This document shows, one piece after another, positions 48,541-56,816 of a DNA stretch of 64,000 nt. The first letter of the stretch is position 1, and each line of letters opens with the position of its first letter. The position numbers and the translations under genes are program-made. This stretch comes from Acidovorax_G lacteus (GTDB lineage Bacteria; Pseudomonadota; Gammaproteobacteria; Burkholderiales; Burkholderiaceae_C): the NCBI RefSeq assembly GCF_039540375.1, contig NZ_BAABEX010000005.1, forward strand, positions 1 to 64,000, given 5' to 3'. The notes beneath the pieces were generated by a model. The model searched no databases. It was not told the DNA's origin and saw nothing but the letters and a program-made list of their open reading frames with translations.

Positions 48541-49368
48541 TCAGGGCCGTGCGGGCGGGGTGGCACTCCACTGCCAGGGCAGCAGTCCGCCCAGGTGCTG
48601 CCAGGCTGCCCAGGGCGCTTCGGTGGGGGCCTCGGCACCCGCACCTGTACAGGCCTGCTGGGCGCGCGCATTGAGCGGCCAGGGCAGGCCGCTGTGCAGC
48701 ACGAGTGGCCGTCCGTCGGCCGGGTGCGGCAGCGTCAGTGCCCAGGCGTGCAGCCACAGGCGCTGCAGGCCTAGCCGCTCGGCCCACCAGCGGTTCAGCG
48801 GCCCCTTGCCATGCGTGGCGTCGCCAATGATCGGGTGGGCGATGTGCTTGAGATGCCGGCGGATCTGGTGGCGGCGGCCCGTGTGCGGCTCGGCCAGTAC
48901 CAGGCTGGCGCGCGTGCTGGCAAAGCGCGGATCGCTCACCTCGGGCCAGTCGCACCGAGCCAGGCGTGTGAACCGGGTCTGTGCGGGTTGGGGCGGGGCG
49001 TCGGCAGGCGCGTCGTCGGGGCGCAGCGCGTGGTCCACATCCGCCGCTTCCGGGGCCCAGCCGCGCACCAGGGCCAGGTAGCGTTTGTGCACGCGGTGCT
49101 CGGCAAAAGCCTGGCCCAGGCGCGACGCGGCCTCGGGGTGCAGCGCCAGCACCAGCACGCCGCAGGTGCCCTTGTCGAGCCGGTGCGCCGGGTACACGCG
49201 TTGGCCCAGCTGGTCGCGCACCGCCTGCACCACAAAGCGGGTTTCGCCTGCGTCCAGCCCCGTGCGGTGTACCAGCCAGCCTGCGGGCTTGTACACGGCG
49301 ACCAGGTGGTCGTCGCGCCAGAGCACGGGCAGGGCGGGCAGGGCATTCGGTAACACGGGGGCGGGCAC
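48541..49368 (-). CDS. RluA-family pseudouridine synthase
   Basis: An RNA pseudouridine synthase of ~275 residues. The catalytic Asp65 sits in YPAHRLDKGTCGVLVLA. VYKPAGWLVHR near the N terminus and GRRHQIRRHLKHIAHPIIGD are family motifs. The closest type is TruC-like (tRNA U65), but the target is not certain. The GTG at 49368 is preferred; the longer open frame would run into the divergent ankyrin gene. Confidence 0.9.
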   Translation of the reverse strand: MPAPVLPNALPALPVLWRDDHLVAVYKPAGWLVHRTGLDAGETRFVVQAVRDQLGQRVYPAHRLDKGTCGVLVLALHPEAASRLGQAFAEHRVHKRYLALVRGWAPEAADVDHALRPDDAPADAPPQPAQTRFTRLARCDWPEVSDPRFASTRASLVLAEPHTGRRHQIRRHLKHIAHPIIGDATHGKGPLNRWWAERLGLQRLWLHAWALTLPHPADGRPLVLHSGLPWPLNARAQQACTGAGAEAPTEAPWAAWQHLGGLLPWQWSATPPARP

Positions 49369-49462
49369 TAGGGAAAGCCGCGGATTGTGCCGCAGCCCCG
49401 GCGGCCTACACTGCGGCCCCGCATCTGCGTGATTCGCCCACCCTGAACCCCAAGGAGTTGCC

Positions 49463-49798
49463 ATGTCGGCTGGAGACTGGAAAGACATGTACGCCGCCGC
49501 CGTGGCGGGTGATCTGGCGCTGGTGCGCCACCACATCCGCGCGGGCGTCAACCCCAACTACCAGCACCCTGAGATTCTGTGCACGCCGCTGGTGGCCAGC
49601 CTCATCCACGGGCATGACGAGCTTGCCCGTTTTTTGCTGGAACACGGGGCCGACCCGCAGCTCAAGTCGGAGTTTGACGACATGACGCCGCTGCAGGCGG
49701 CGCGCCGATATGGCCGCACGGCGCTGATTTCGCTGCTGCAAGGCCGCGGCGCGCGCGAGGTGCGCACGCCGTTCTGGTGGCGCTGGCTGCCCATCTGA
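49463..49798 (+). CDS. Small ankyrin-repeat protein
   Basis: A 111-residue protein with about three ankyrin repeats: DLALVRHHIRAGVNPNYQ, then HDELARFLLEHGADPQLKSE and MTPLQAARRYGRTALISLLQ. It is probably a cytoplasmic protein-protein adaptor. No signal peptide is seen. AAGGAG (49450-49455) lies 7 bases before the ATG. The partner is unknown. Confidence 0.88.
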   Translation: MSAGDWKDMYAAAVAGDLALVRHHIRAGVNPNYQHPEILCTPLVASLIHGHDELARFLLEHGADPQLKSEFDDMTPLQAARRYGRTALISLLQGRGAREVRTPFWWRWLPI

Positions 49799-49846
49799 CG
49801 CAAGCCGCATGGCGGCCCGGGCCTGATCCGCGACAATGCGCGGCCC

Positions 49847-50770
49847 ATGAAGAAATCCCTGCTGCCCCTTTCGCTGACCACTGCGCCCGACCGCGCCGAC
49901 CCCGCACCGCTGGTGCTCTACCACGGCAAGGGCTGCCCCGACGGATTTGGCGCGGCCCTGGCGGCCTGGCGCTACTACGAAGGGGCGGTGGAGCTGCGCG
50001 GGCTGGACCACGGCGAGGTGCAGACCCTGGCCGACCTGCCCCCGCTGGCCGGGCGGGCGGTGTACATCCTCGACTTCTCGTTCCCGGCCGAGATCCTGCG
50101 CGGCATCGACGCGCAGGCTGCCAAGCTGGTGCTGCTGGACCACCACCGCAGCGCCGCCGACCAGCTGGAGGGCTTTGCCTGCCGCTGCGGCGCCGTGTAC
50201 TTCGACATGGCCAAGTCGGGCGCGCGCCTGGCCTGGGAGTTTTTTCACCCCGACGCCGAACTGCCCGATCTGGTGCGTTACATCGAAGACCGCGACCTCT
50301 GGAACTGGCAGTACCCCGACAGCCCCGCCTACCTGGCGGCGCTCGACATGGAGCCGCAAGACATCGCGCGCTGGGACACGATTGCCCGCTTTGACGCCGC
50401 CGAGCAGGCCCGCTTCATGGAGCGCGGCCAGGCCATGGACGCCAAGTTCCGCAAGCTCGCGGCCGACATTGCCGAAGGCGCGCAGCCCGTGGTCTTCAAC
50501 GGCCATGCGGGGCTGATGGTGAATGCCCCCGGCGTGTTCCACAGCCTCGTGGGCGATCTGCTGTCGCAGCGCAGCGGCACGTTTGCGCTCATGTGGTCGG
50601 CGGGCAAGGGCGGGGTGGTCAAGGTGGGGCTGCGCTCGCAGCCCGGGTTTGATTGCATCCCGCTGGCGCAGAGCATGGGCGGTGGCGGCCATCCGCAAGC
50701 CTGCGGCTTTCGCATGAAGGCCGAGCGCCTGCCCGGCCTGCTGGCAGGCGCGCTACAGGCCAACGCGTAA
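49847..50770 (+). CDS. DHH-family phosphoesterase
   Basis: A 307-residue DHH/DHHA1 phosphoesterase. The metal site includes CPDGFGAALA near residue 30, LLDHHRS (Asp98-His99-His100) and the DHHA1 motif MGGGGHPQACGFRM. Related proteins act on nanoRNA, pAp or cyclic dinucleotides. The substrate here is not determined; a cyclic-nucleotide breakdown role would fit the c-di-GMP-rich neighbourhood but is speculation. Confidence 0.88.
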   Translation: MKKSLLPLSLTTAPDRADPAPLVLYHGKGCPDGFGAALAAWRYYEGAVELRGLDHGEVQTLADLPPLAGRAVYILDFSFPAEILRGIDAQAAKLVLLDHHRSAADQLEGFACRCGAVYFDMAKSGARLAWEFFHPDAELPDLVRYIEDRDLWNWQYPDSPAYLAALDMEPQDIARWDTIARFDAAEQARFMERGQAMDAKFRKLAADIAEGAQPVVFNGHAGLMVNAPGVFHSLVGDLLSQRSGTFALMWSAGKGGVVKVGLRSQPGFDCIPLAQSMGGGGHPQACGFRMKAERLPGLLAGALQANA

Positions 50771-50851
50771 AGCCCAGCCCGCCTCGGCGTGGGCCGTTGG
50801 ATGTGTGGGCAGACGGGCCGAGCGCCGCAGCGCCCGCAGTGCCCGCAGTAT

Positions 50852-51307
50852 TCAGCCCCGACCCTGTGCCCCATGCCGCTGGCGGTACACCCAGGGCGGC
50901 TGCGGGCGCGGCTGCGACCACAGCCCCTGCTGTGCCTTGCGCGCGCGCTGCTGCAGCGGCTGCAGCGCCGGGTCGGGCGTGCGCGGAGCGTGCGCGTACA
51001 CCCAGGCCATGCCCGCACCCACCTGCGCACGTGCCACGTCCTGGCCGCGGCATTCCACGCGGGCCACGGTGCGGCCGTAGCTGTCGCGGTCTACGGGCGT
51101 CATGCGCGCCTGCTGGCGCAGGCACAGCGCGCGCAGGTGGTCGCGCGAGCGCAGGCCGTAGGCCTGCTTGCGTTCGGGCGCGTCAATGTCGGCCACGCGC
51201 ACGCGCAGCGGCGCGGCACCCGGGGTTTTCTGGCACTGCAGCGTCAGGGTGTCGCCGTCCGAGACGGCCACCACCAGACACCAGCCGGCCACGGCAAGCA
51301 GGGACAA
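50852..51307 (-). CDS. Staphylococcal-nuclease-like thermonuclease, secreted
   Basis: A 151-residue SNase-fold nuclease. A short hydrophobic leader (MSLLAVAGWCLVVA) precedes VSDGDTLTLQC, then LRVRVADIDAPE with the active-site Arg and Asp, and DSYGRTVARV with the second Arg. I chose a TTG start at 51307 because AAAGGAG lies 5 bases upstream; no ATG fits. It is probably calcium-dependent and periplasmic or extracellular. Confidence 0.82.
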   Translation of the reverse strand: MSLLAVAGWCLVVAVSDGDTLTLQCQKTPGAAPLRVRVADIDAPERKQAYGLRSRDHLRALCLRQQARMTPVDRDSYGRTVARVECRGQDVARAQVGAGMAWVYAHAPRTPDPALQPLQQRARKAQQGLWSQPRPQPPWVYRQRHGAQGRG

Positions 51308-51440
51308 TGCGGCTCCTTTCGGTGTGGGGCCGCGACTATAGCGGCAGGCTGCAAATCCCTGCCGCAACGGGCCTGCACCTGGGCCTGCAACTTTTGCGCT
51401 CTGCCACACTCCACCCCCAGGCGTTTGCCAGAGAGGGACC

Positions 51441-52046
51441 ATGACCACCAGCTTGACCACGCCATCCCGGCCCGCCCACCCCAGCCGCCGCGCACGCCTG
51501 CCGCTGGCCGCTGCCGCAGCGCTGCTGGCCGCCGCACTGGCCGGTTGCGCCACCAGCCCGCCGCTGCCGCGCTTTGAGCCGCAGGAGCGCTTCGACTCCG
51601 GCACCACCTATTCGCGCCTGTTCGATGCGCGGCCCGACCGCACCTGCGAGGCTGCGCGACGTGCGCTGCTGAGCCAGGGCTACATCATCACCACCCACAC
51701 GCCCGACCTGGTCGAGGGCCACAAAAACTTCCAGCCCAGCGCAGAGTCGCACCTGCAGATGGTGATCCGCGTGGTCTGTGTGCCTGAATCGCCCGACGGC
51801 CGCGTGAGCCTGGGCTTTGTGACCGCCGTGCAGGACAGCTACACCCTGAAGAAGTCCAACAACTCGGCCAGCCTGGGCGTGGGGGCCATTGGCTCGGTGT
51901 CGCTGCCGCTCACGGCCAGCAGCGAATCGCTGGTCAAGGTGGGCAGCGAGACCATCGCGGCCAACAGCTTCTACGAGAGCTTTTTTGACCTGATGCGCCG
52001 CCACCTGCTGGCCGACGACAGCACGCCCGACGAGGCACCACGCTGA
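51441..52046 (+). CDS. DUF2242 lipoprotein
   Basis: A 201-residue putative outer-membrane or inner-membrane lipoprotein. The signal sequence ends in a lipobox LAGC with acylated Cys36. The mature part (FDSGTTYSRLFDARPDRTCE, ETIAANSFYESFFDLM) fits DUF2242. The function is unknown. It is divergent from the nuclease gene. Confidence 0.85.
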   Translation: MTTSLTTPSRPAHPSRRARLPLAAAAALLAAALAGCATSPPLPRFEPQERFDSGTTYSRLFDARPDRTCEAARRALLSQGYIITTHTPDLVEGHKNFQPSAESHLQMVIRVVCVPESPDGRVSLGFVTAVQDSYTLKKSNNSASLGVGAIGSVSLPLTASSESLVKVGSETIAANSFYESFFDLMRRHLLADDSTPDEAPR

Positions 52047-52079
52047 GCGCTCTGCAGCACCAGGTTGCAAGCCAAAACG

Positions 52080-52127
52080 CCTGCTCGTGCTTGGAATTCA
52101 AGCACGAGCAGCTATTAAATTTATAGC
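52080..52127 (-). repeat. Dispersed palindromic repeat between convergent genes
   Basis: TGCTCGTGCTTG (52082-52093) and CAAGCACGAGCA (52099-52110) pair perfectly around GAATT; AGCTATTAAATTTATAGC follows. It lies between the lipoprotein gene and the convergent YeeE-type gene, where it could terminate both. Confidence 0.78.
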
Positions 52128-52136
52128 GGACGGCTG

Positions 52137-52595
52137 TCAGCGTTTGGCGTCGGCCCGCCAGCCCTGTGCCATCGCACCGAGCGCAATGCCCACCAGCGCC
52201 CACAGCAGCTGCGTGTTGCCCGTGCCCAGCGCGGCAATGGCCGGCCCCGGGCACACGCCGCACAGGCCCCAGCCCACGCCGAACAGCGCCGCGCCCTGCA
52301 GGGTGTCGCGGTTCCAGGGGCGGGCCTGGGTGTCGAACTGGCCGCCCAGCAGCGGCGCGCGCAGCCAGCGCGGCGCGCCCTGGTAGGCCAGCAGCGTCAC
52401 CAGCACGCCGCCGCCCATCACCAGCATCAGGCCCCAGTCTTCAAAGCGCAGAAAGCCCAGCACCACCTCGGGCTGCACCATGGTGGACAGCGCCAGCCCA
52501 AAGCCGAACAGCGCCCCGGCGACCAGCGTGGCCAGCCACTGGCCCAGTGTGTGCGGCGCGCGCACGGCCATCGCGGACGGTGCGGGCGCGCTCAT
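52137..52595 (-). CDS. YeeE/YedE-family membrane protein, second half
   Basis: A 152-residue membrane protein with about four helices and the family motif GWGLCGVCPGPAIAALGTG, whose cysteines line the pore in YeeE/TsuA sulfur (thiosulfate) transporters. It overlaps the upstream partner by four bases (ATGA), so the two half-size proteins likely form one transporter. The substrate is inferred only from the family. Confidence 0.88.
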   Translation of the reverse strand: MSAPAPSAMAVRAPHTLGQWLATLVAGALFGFGLALSTMVQPEVVLGFLRFEDWGLMLVMGGGVLVTLLAYQGAPRWLRAPLLGGQFDTQARPWNRDTLQGAALFGVGWGLCGVCPGPAIAALGTGNTQLLWALVGIALGAMAQGWRADAKR

Positions 52596-53068
52596 GCCAG
52601 CCCCCAGGCGATCAGGTTGGCCGTGACGAAAGCCGTGGCCATGAAGGTGAGCACCGCCAGCAGCGACGGCCACTGCAGCGAGCCCAGGCCGCAGATGCCG
52701 TGGCCCGACGTGCAACCGTTGCCCAGCCGCGCGCCATAGCCCACAAAGAAGCCGCCCACCAGCAGCTGCCAGGTGGGCACCTGCGTGGTCTGCGCCACGC
52801 CGCCGCCCGCCCACAGCCACCACACCGCCGCGCCCAGCACCACGCCCAGCGCATACACCAGCCGCCAGCCGCGCGACTGCACAAGGCGCGCCTGCTGAAA
52901 AAACGGCCGCGTGCGCAGGGCGTACGTCCAGGTGGACGAGAACACGCTGCTCATGCCGCCCACGCGGCCGGTGCACACAAACAGCAGCGCCACGCCAGCG
53001 CCCAGGCACAGGCCGCCCAGCAGGTAGTGCTGCCAGCCCAAAGGAAAAAGGTCGGTCAGGAGGTTCAT
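52592..53068 (-). CDS. YeeE/YedE-family membrane protein, first half
   Basis: A 158-residue membrane protein with four to five helices and the matching motif GARLGNGCTSGHGICGLGSL. Family knowledge suggests transport of thiosulfate or related sulfur compounds. It is the first gene of the two-gene unit. Confidence 0.88.
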   Translation of the reverse strand: MNLLTDLFPLGWQHYLLGGLCLGAGVALLFVCTGRVGGMSSVFSSTWTYALRTRPFFQQARLVQSRGWRLVYALGVVLGAAVWWLWAGGGVAQTTQVPTWQLLVGGFFVGYGARLGNGCTSGHGICGLGSLQWPSLLAVLTFMATAFVTANLIAWGLA

Positions 53069-53224
53069 GCGGCCGGATTATCCGGGCGCTGCCTGCATCG
53101 CTGCAGACGGGTGCGGCGTGTGGGGCGGGGCTTGTCGGGGGGGGCGGCAGCGCGTCGGTCGGCACTTGGACCGGTGCGTATTGTGGGTGCCCTGGCCGAT
53201 TCACCGCGGGCGCGGCCTGGCGCA

Positions 53225-53260
53225 GCAGCGGCGCCCGGCACCGCAGCGGCGCCCGGCACC
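53225..53260. repeat. Perfect 18-bp tandem duplication
   Basis: GCAGCGGCGCCCGGCACC occurs twice head to tail in the 236-base space between the YeeE pair and the GIY-YIG-like gene. No gene is seen in that space. Confidence 0.8.
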
Positions 53261-53304
53261 GTCGCCCGCCCGCCGCCGCTGGCACGCGGGCCGTGCCCGG
53301 CGCA

Positions 53305-53628
53305 TCAGGCCTGCCACACGCCAAACCCGGCCGAACGCAGATCGATCCCGATCTCCACCTCGCGCTCGGCGGCTTCGTCGTAGCGCATGGGGTTGAAGCC
53401 TTCGTACAGATCGGGCAGCAGGCGCAGACCGTAGCGCTGCACAAAGCGGTTGGCCTGGATGCCCGCCTTGTGCTTGTCAAAGCGCACGTCTGGGTCCAGC
53501 CCCGTCATGCCCACGTACACGCAGGGCTTGCCAGGCACATAGCCGGGGTTGGCCTTGCGAAAGCGCGGCTCGTCCAGCACGCGGGGGTGCAGCTCGATCA
53601 CGTACACATGGTGGTGCGGGCGGGCCAT
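53305..53628 (-). CDS. GIY-YIG-like small protein
   Basis: A 107-residue protein starting MARPHHHVYVIELHP and continuing KPCVYVGMTGLDPDVRFDKH. The YVI...YVG pattern followed by R and H resembles the GIY-YIG nuclease fold, though the catalytic Glu cannot be placed with certainty (E85, E88 or E90 are candidates). It may be a nuclease or a non-catalytic relative. Placed upstream of UPF0114 but in no clear operon. Confidence 0.7.
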   Translation of the reverse strand: MARPHHHVYVIELHPRVLDEPRFRKANPGYVPGKPCVYVGMTGLDPDVRFDKHKAGIQANRFVQRYGLRLLPDLYEGFNPMRYDEAAEREVEIGIDLRSAGFGVWQA

Positions 53629-53694
53629 GGCGCGGGCGGGCGGCGGTGGGGCTGCGCAGGGCGGGGCAGGCCCGGCCCTGCCGGGGCCGTGGGC

Positions 53695-54225
53695 TCAGTT
53701 CTCGTCGTGCGGCTTCTCGCGCGTGAGCCGCTCGGCAAACGAGATGCCGATGGCCGACAGCACAAACGTGAAGTGGATGATGGCGATGTAGGTCACCACC
53801 TTCACGCTCTCCAGCGTCAGGTCGCCGCTCAGGTAGGTCTTGAGCGCATGCACGCCCGAGATGGAAATGATCGCGAACGCCAGCTTGAGCTTGAGGTTGT
53901 AGGTGTTCACATGGTCCAGCCAGTCGGGCTTTTTCATGTCGCTCTGGTCGAAGTGCCCGGTGGTCACAAACAGCGACACCCCGGCCAGGGCCACCACCCA
54001 CACGAGCTGGGCCACCATGGTCATGTCCACCAGCTCCAGCACCTTGATGATCAGCTCGATCTTCTCAAGGTCGCCCAGCAGCAGGGTCTGCATGAGCTTG
54101 AAGGTCTCCAGCAAAAACTTGCCCAGGATGCCGAAGATGATGCCCACCAGCCCGACATAGAAGAACAGCATGGTGAACCGCATGCGGTAGAGCAGCGAGC
54201 CAAAGCCCGAAAGAATCTTTTCCAT
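53695..54225 (-). CDS. UPF0114 membrane protein (YqhA family)
   Basis: A 176-residue inner-membrane protein with about four helices: FTMLFFYVGLVGIIFGILG, LVWVVALAGVSLFVTTG, LAFAIISISGVHALKTYL and a fourth at ~145-165. The pattern fits the UPF0114/YqhA family, of unknown function. It is divergent from the M14 peptidase gene. The 293 bases between hold no further gene. Confidence 0.9.
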   Translation of the reverse strand: MEKILSGFGSLLYRMRFTMLFFYVGLVGIIFGILGKFLLETFKLMQTLLLGDLEKIELIIKVLELVDMTMVAQLVWVVALAGVSLFVTTGHFDQSDMKKPDWLDHVNTYNLKLKLAFAIISISGVHALKTYLSGDLTLESVKVVTYIAIIHFTFVLSAIGISFAERLTREKPHDEN

Positions 54226-54518
54226 GAAATCCCTTGAGTTGTGCAACCGGTGCGCCGCGTGCAACCGCAGCAGGCGCTGTCGGGCCGAATCATAGGCCCG
54301 CGCAGCAAAGGCTTGCCGTGCATAGGCCCGCCGGGCCGGGGCGATGCCGCCCGGCCTGTGGCCTGCGCGACGCTCGCGTTGCAACGGCGCAGCGCTGCCG
54401 ATGGCGGGGCGCAGGCCGCGCGCCAGCGCCTGCACAATCGGGGGCCCGGCACACCCGCCGCCCTGTTCGCAGGCCTTCTGGCAGGCACTCTTGCACCTTT
54501 GACCCAGGCACCGCATCC

Positions 54519-55484
54519 ATGTTGGCACCCAGCACCCCCAGCGCCGCACCCGCATCGGCGTTTCCGCCCGCTTCGTATCCCATTGGCACCCCCGGCCAGC
54601 CCTGGGGCCCGGCCGAAGTCGCCCAGTGGCGCGCCCGCCAGGTGCGCCAGCGCAGCTATGCGCAGGATGTGCTGGCCGTGGTCGATACCCTGCGCGAGCG
54701 TTTTGACGTGCGCAGCTACGGCGAGGTGGCCTATGGCGACGACCGCTACGCCCTGCAATCCATCCGCCCGCGCCAGTGGGCCGCAGGCCGCCCCACGGTG
54801 CTCGTCACCGGCGGCGTGCACGGCTATGAAACCAGCGGCGTGCTGGGCGCGCTGCGCTTTGTGCAAGAACATGGCGAGCGCTACGCCGAGCGCGTGAACT
54901 GGCTGGTGGCCCCCTGCGTGAGCCCCTGGGGCTGGGAGCGCATCCAGCGCTGGAACCACGACGCCATCGACCCCAACCGCAGCTTCAGGCCCGGCACCAC
55001 GGTGCAAGAGCCCGCCGCGCTGCTGGCGCTGATTGCGCCGCTGCAGGGCCAGTTTGCCGCGCACATCGACCTGCACGAAACCACCGACACCGACGAATCC
55101 GAATACCGCCCCGCCGTGGCCGCGCGCGATGGCAAGGCCTTCGTGCCCGGCACCATTCCGGACGGCTTCTATCTGGTGGACGACACCGAAAACCCCCAGC
55201 CCGCCTTTCAGAAGGCCGTGCTGGAGGCCGTGGCCAAGGTCACCCACATTGCGCTGCCCGACGAGAAGAACGAACTCATCGGCTCGCCCATGACCGAGCC
55301 CGGCGTTATCCGCTACGAACTGACCGCCTGGGGCCTGTGCGGCAGCGCCACCGGCGCGCGCTACACCACCACCACCGAGGTGTACCCCGACAGCGCCCGC
55401 ACCACGCCCGAGGAGTGCATTGCCGCGCAGGTAGCGGCCGTGTGTGCGGTGCTGGATTTTGTGCTGGGGCAGCAGGCGGGGTGA
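54519..55484 (+). CDS. M14-family zinc carboxypeptidase-like protein
   Basis: A 321-residue M14 metallopeptidase homologue. Zinc ligands are expected in VTGGVHGYETSG (His, Glu) and DLHETTDTDESEY (His), with substrate Arg in DPNRSF. The ATG at 54519 lies within a long open frame whose upstream part is not conserved. No signal peptide is evident, so it is probably cytoplasmic. The substrate is unknown. Confidence 0.88.
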   Translation: MLAPSTPSAAPASAFPPASYPIGTPGQPWGPAEVAQWRARQVRQRSYAQDVLAVVDTLRERFDVRSYGEVAYGDDRYALQSIRPRQWAAGRPTVLVTGGVHGYETSGVLGALRFVQEHGERYAERVNWLVAPCVSPWGWERIQRWNHDAIDPNRSFRPGTTVQEPAALLALIAPLQGQFAAHIDLHETTDTDESEYRPAVAARDGKAFVPGTIPDGFYLVDDTENPQPAFQKAVLEAVAKVTHIALPDEKNELIGSPMTEPGVIRYELTAWGLCGSATGARYTTTTEVYPDSARTTPEECIAAQVAAVCAVLDFVLGQQAG

Positions 55485-55588
55485 GGGCGGGCAGATGTGG
55501 CGCGCCATGGGGCGTCACTCTGGCGCGCCCGCTGGGGTCCCTTGTCCGTCACGGTGAGGCTTTGAACCCCTCGCCACGCTCATAGGGG

Positions 55589-55903
55589 CTAGCCGCCCTG
55601 CAGCGCCCCCAGCAGCCGCGCGCTCACCTCGGCCGCATCCGGCGCGGCAAAGGCCATGTTGTGCTGCGCCGTCAGCGGGCCATGCCCCGGCTCCATGCCG
55701 CCATCGGCGCTGTAGCCCATGGCCTTGAACTTCCACACCCCGCCCACCTGCTTGAGCGTGCCTACATGAGCGCCCGTGGCGGTGTGCACGGCCACCGCCG
55801 TGGCGTTGACCGGGCGCAGCCGCAACGGCCCCGCGAGCGGGCCGGGTGGCACAGGGCCGTAGGTGGGGGTGAACAGGGGCGGAGAGGGCGGTGTCTGCTG
55901 CAT
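55589..55903 (-). CDS. Conserved-looking hypothetical protein
   Basis: A 104-residue protein without a recognised family. It has a Pro-rich N terminus, then LRLRPVNATAVAVHTATGAH, VGTLKQVGGVWKFKAMGY and a helical end. No signal peptide or membrane segment is seen. An alternative start extends 43 codons upstream. It lies 174 bases downstream of the DUF924 gene on the same strand with a repeat between. Confidence 0.6.
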   Translation of the reverse strand: MQQTPPSPPLFTPTYGPVPPGPLAGPLRLRPVNATAVAVHTATGAHVGTLKQVGGVWKFKAMGYSADGGMEPGHGPLTAQHNMAFAAPDAAEVSARLLGALQGG

Positions 55904-56010
55904 GGCGCTGGTTGTATCGCAGATCGGAGGGCCGACTGGCCACGGTGGCGGGCGTGTGCCCGCCTGGGTTCTTGCGCAGGTCGCCGTCAGACCATAGCAG
56001 TGAGCATCAA

Positions 56011-56063
56011 AACGGCCGCTCGTGCTGATCAATCAAGCACGAATAGCTACAAAAAACATAGCA
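56011..56063 (+). repeat. Dispersed palindromic repeat, degenerate
   Basis: GCTCGTGCT (56018-56026) and AGCACGA (56036-56042) form a partial stem, followed by ATAGCTACAAAAAACATAGC. It sits between two co-directional minus-strand genes. Confidence 0.65.
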
Positions 56064-56077
56064 AACCATCGCCGTGG

Positions 56078-56656
56078 CTAGAACCCAGACCCGGGCTCGC
56101 TCAAAAACGCCCACTCTTCGGGCGTAGAGGTGCGACCCAGGATGGCGTTGCGGTGCGGGTAGCGGCCAAAGCGGTCGATGATGGCTTTGTGGCGGCGCTC
56201 GAAGTCGAGGTTGTTTTCCATGCCCGGCTGTGCAAACAGCGCCAGCGCCTCTTGGTGGATGGCGGCCGATTCGCTGTGCATGTAGGGCATGTAGGCAAAC
56301 ACGCGCTGCGCGGTGGGCAGGCGCTGGTCTTGCCCACGGGCCACCAACTCTTGTGCCAGCGCCAGGGCCAACGCATCTTGCGCAAAAGCCCGGGGCGTAT
56401 CGCGCCACACGTTGCGCGAGAACTGGTCCAGCACCAGGATTTCGGCCAGGCGGCCCTCGGGCGTGGCGCGCCACGCAAACAGCTCACAGCGGGCCGCAGC
56501 TTCTAGCGTGGGGCCAAAGCGGCTGCGGATGGTCTCGTCCAGCGCAGCGTCTTTGGCGAAGTGCTGCTGGGCGGCGAGTTCGGTGAACCAGAAATGCAGA
56601 ACGGCGGAGGGTGCTTCTAGCGGCATGGGGAGGGGCGAGTTCGGATGGGGGCTCAT
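56078..56656 (-). CDS. DUF924 family protein
   Basis: A 192-residue cytoplasmic all-helical protein. It matches the DUF924 pattern with VLHFWF near the N terminus, LAEILVLDQFSRNVWRDTPR, and MPYMHSESAAIHQEALALF, then RHKAIIDRFGRYPHRNAILG. The fold is TPR-like and the function is unknown. It is divergent from the NERD-helicase gene; the 160 bases between hold the promoters of both. Confidence 0.92.
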   Translation of the reverse strand: MSPHPNSPLPMPLEAPSAVLHFWFTELAAQQHFAKDAALDETIRSRFGPTLEAAARCELFAWRATPEGRLAEILVLDQFSRNVWRDTPRAFAQDALALALAQELVARGQDQRLPTAQRVFAYMPYMHSESAAIHQEALALFAQPGMENNLDFERRHKAIIDRFGRYPHRNAILGRTSTPEEWAFLSEPGSGF

Positions 56657-56816
56657 GTTGCACCTTGTGCGCCTGCCGATGGTGGCACAGCCTTGCGCTG
56701 GGCAGCGGTCGGCCTTGGGGCCCTGCTTTGGTCGTAAAACGCAATACTTTTTGTAGCGGTTTTGGCATCATGGTCCGCAACCATCAACCTAACCACAACA
56801 AGAGGGACGACAGCGG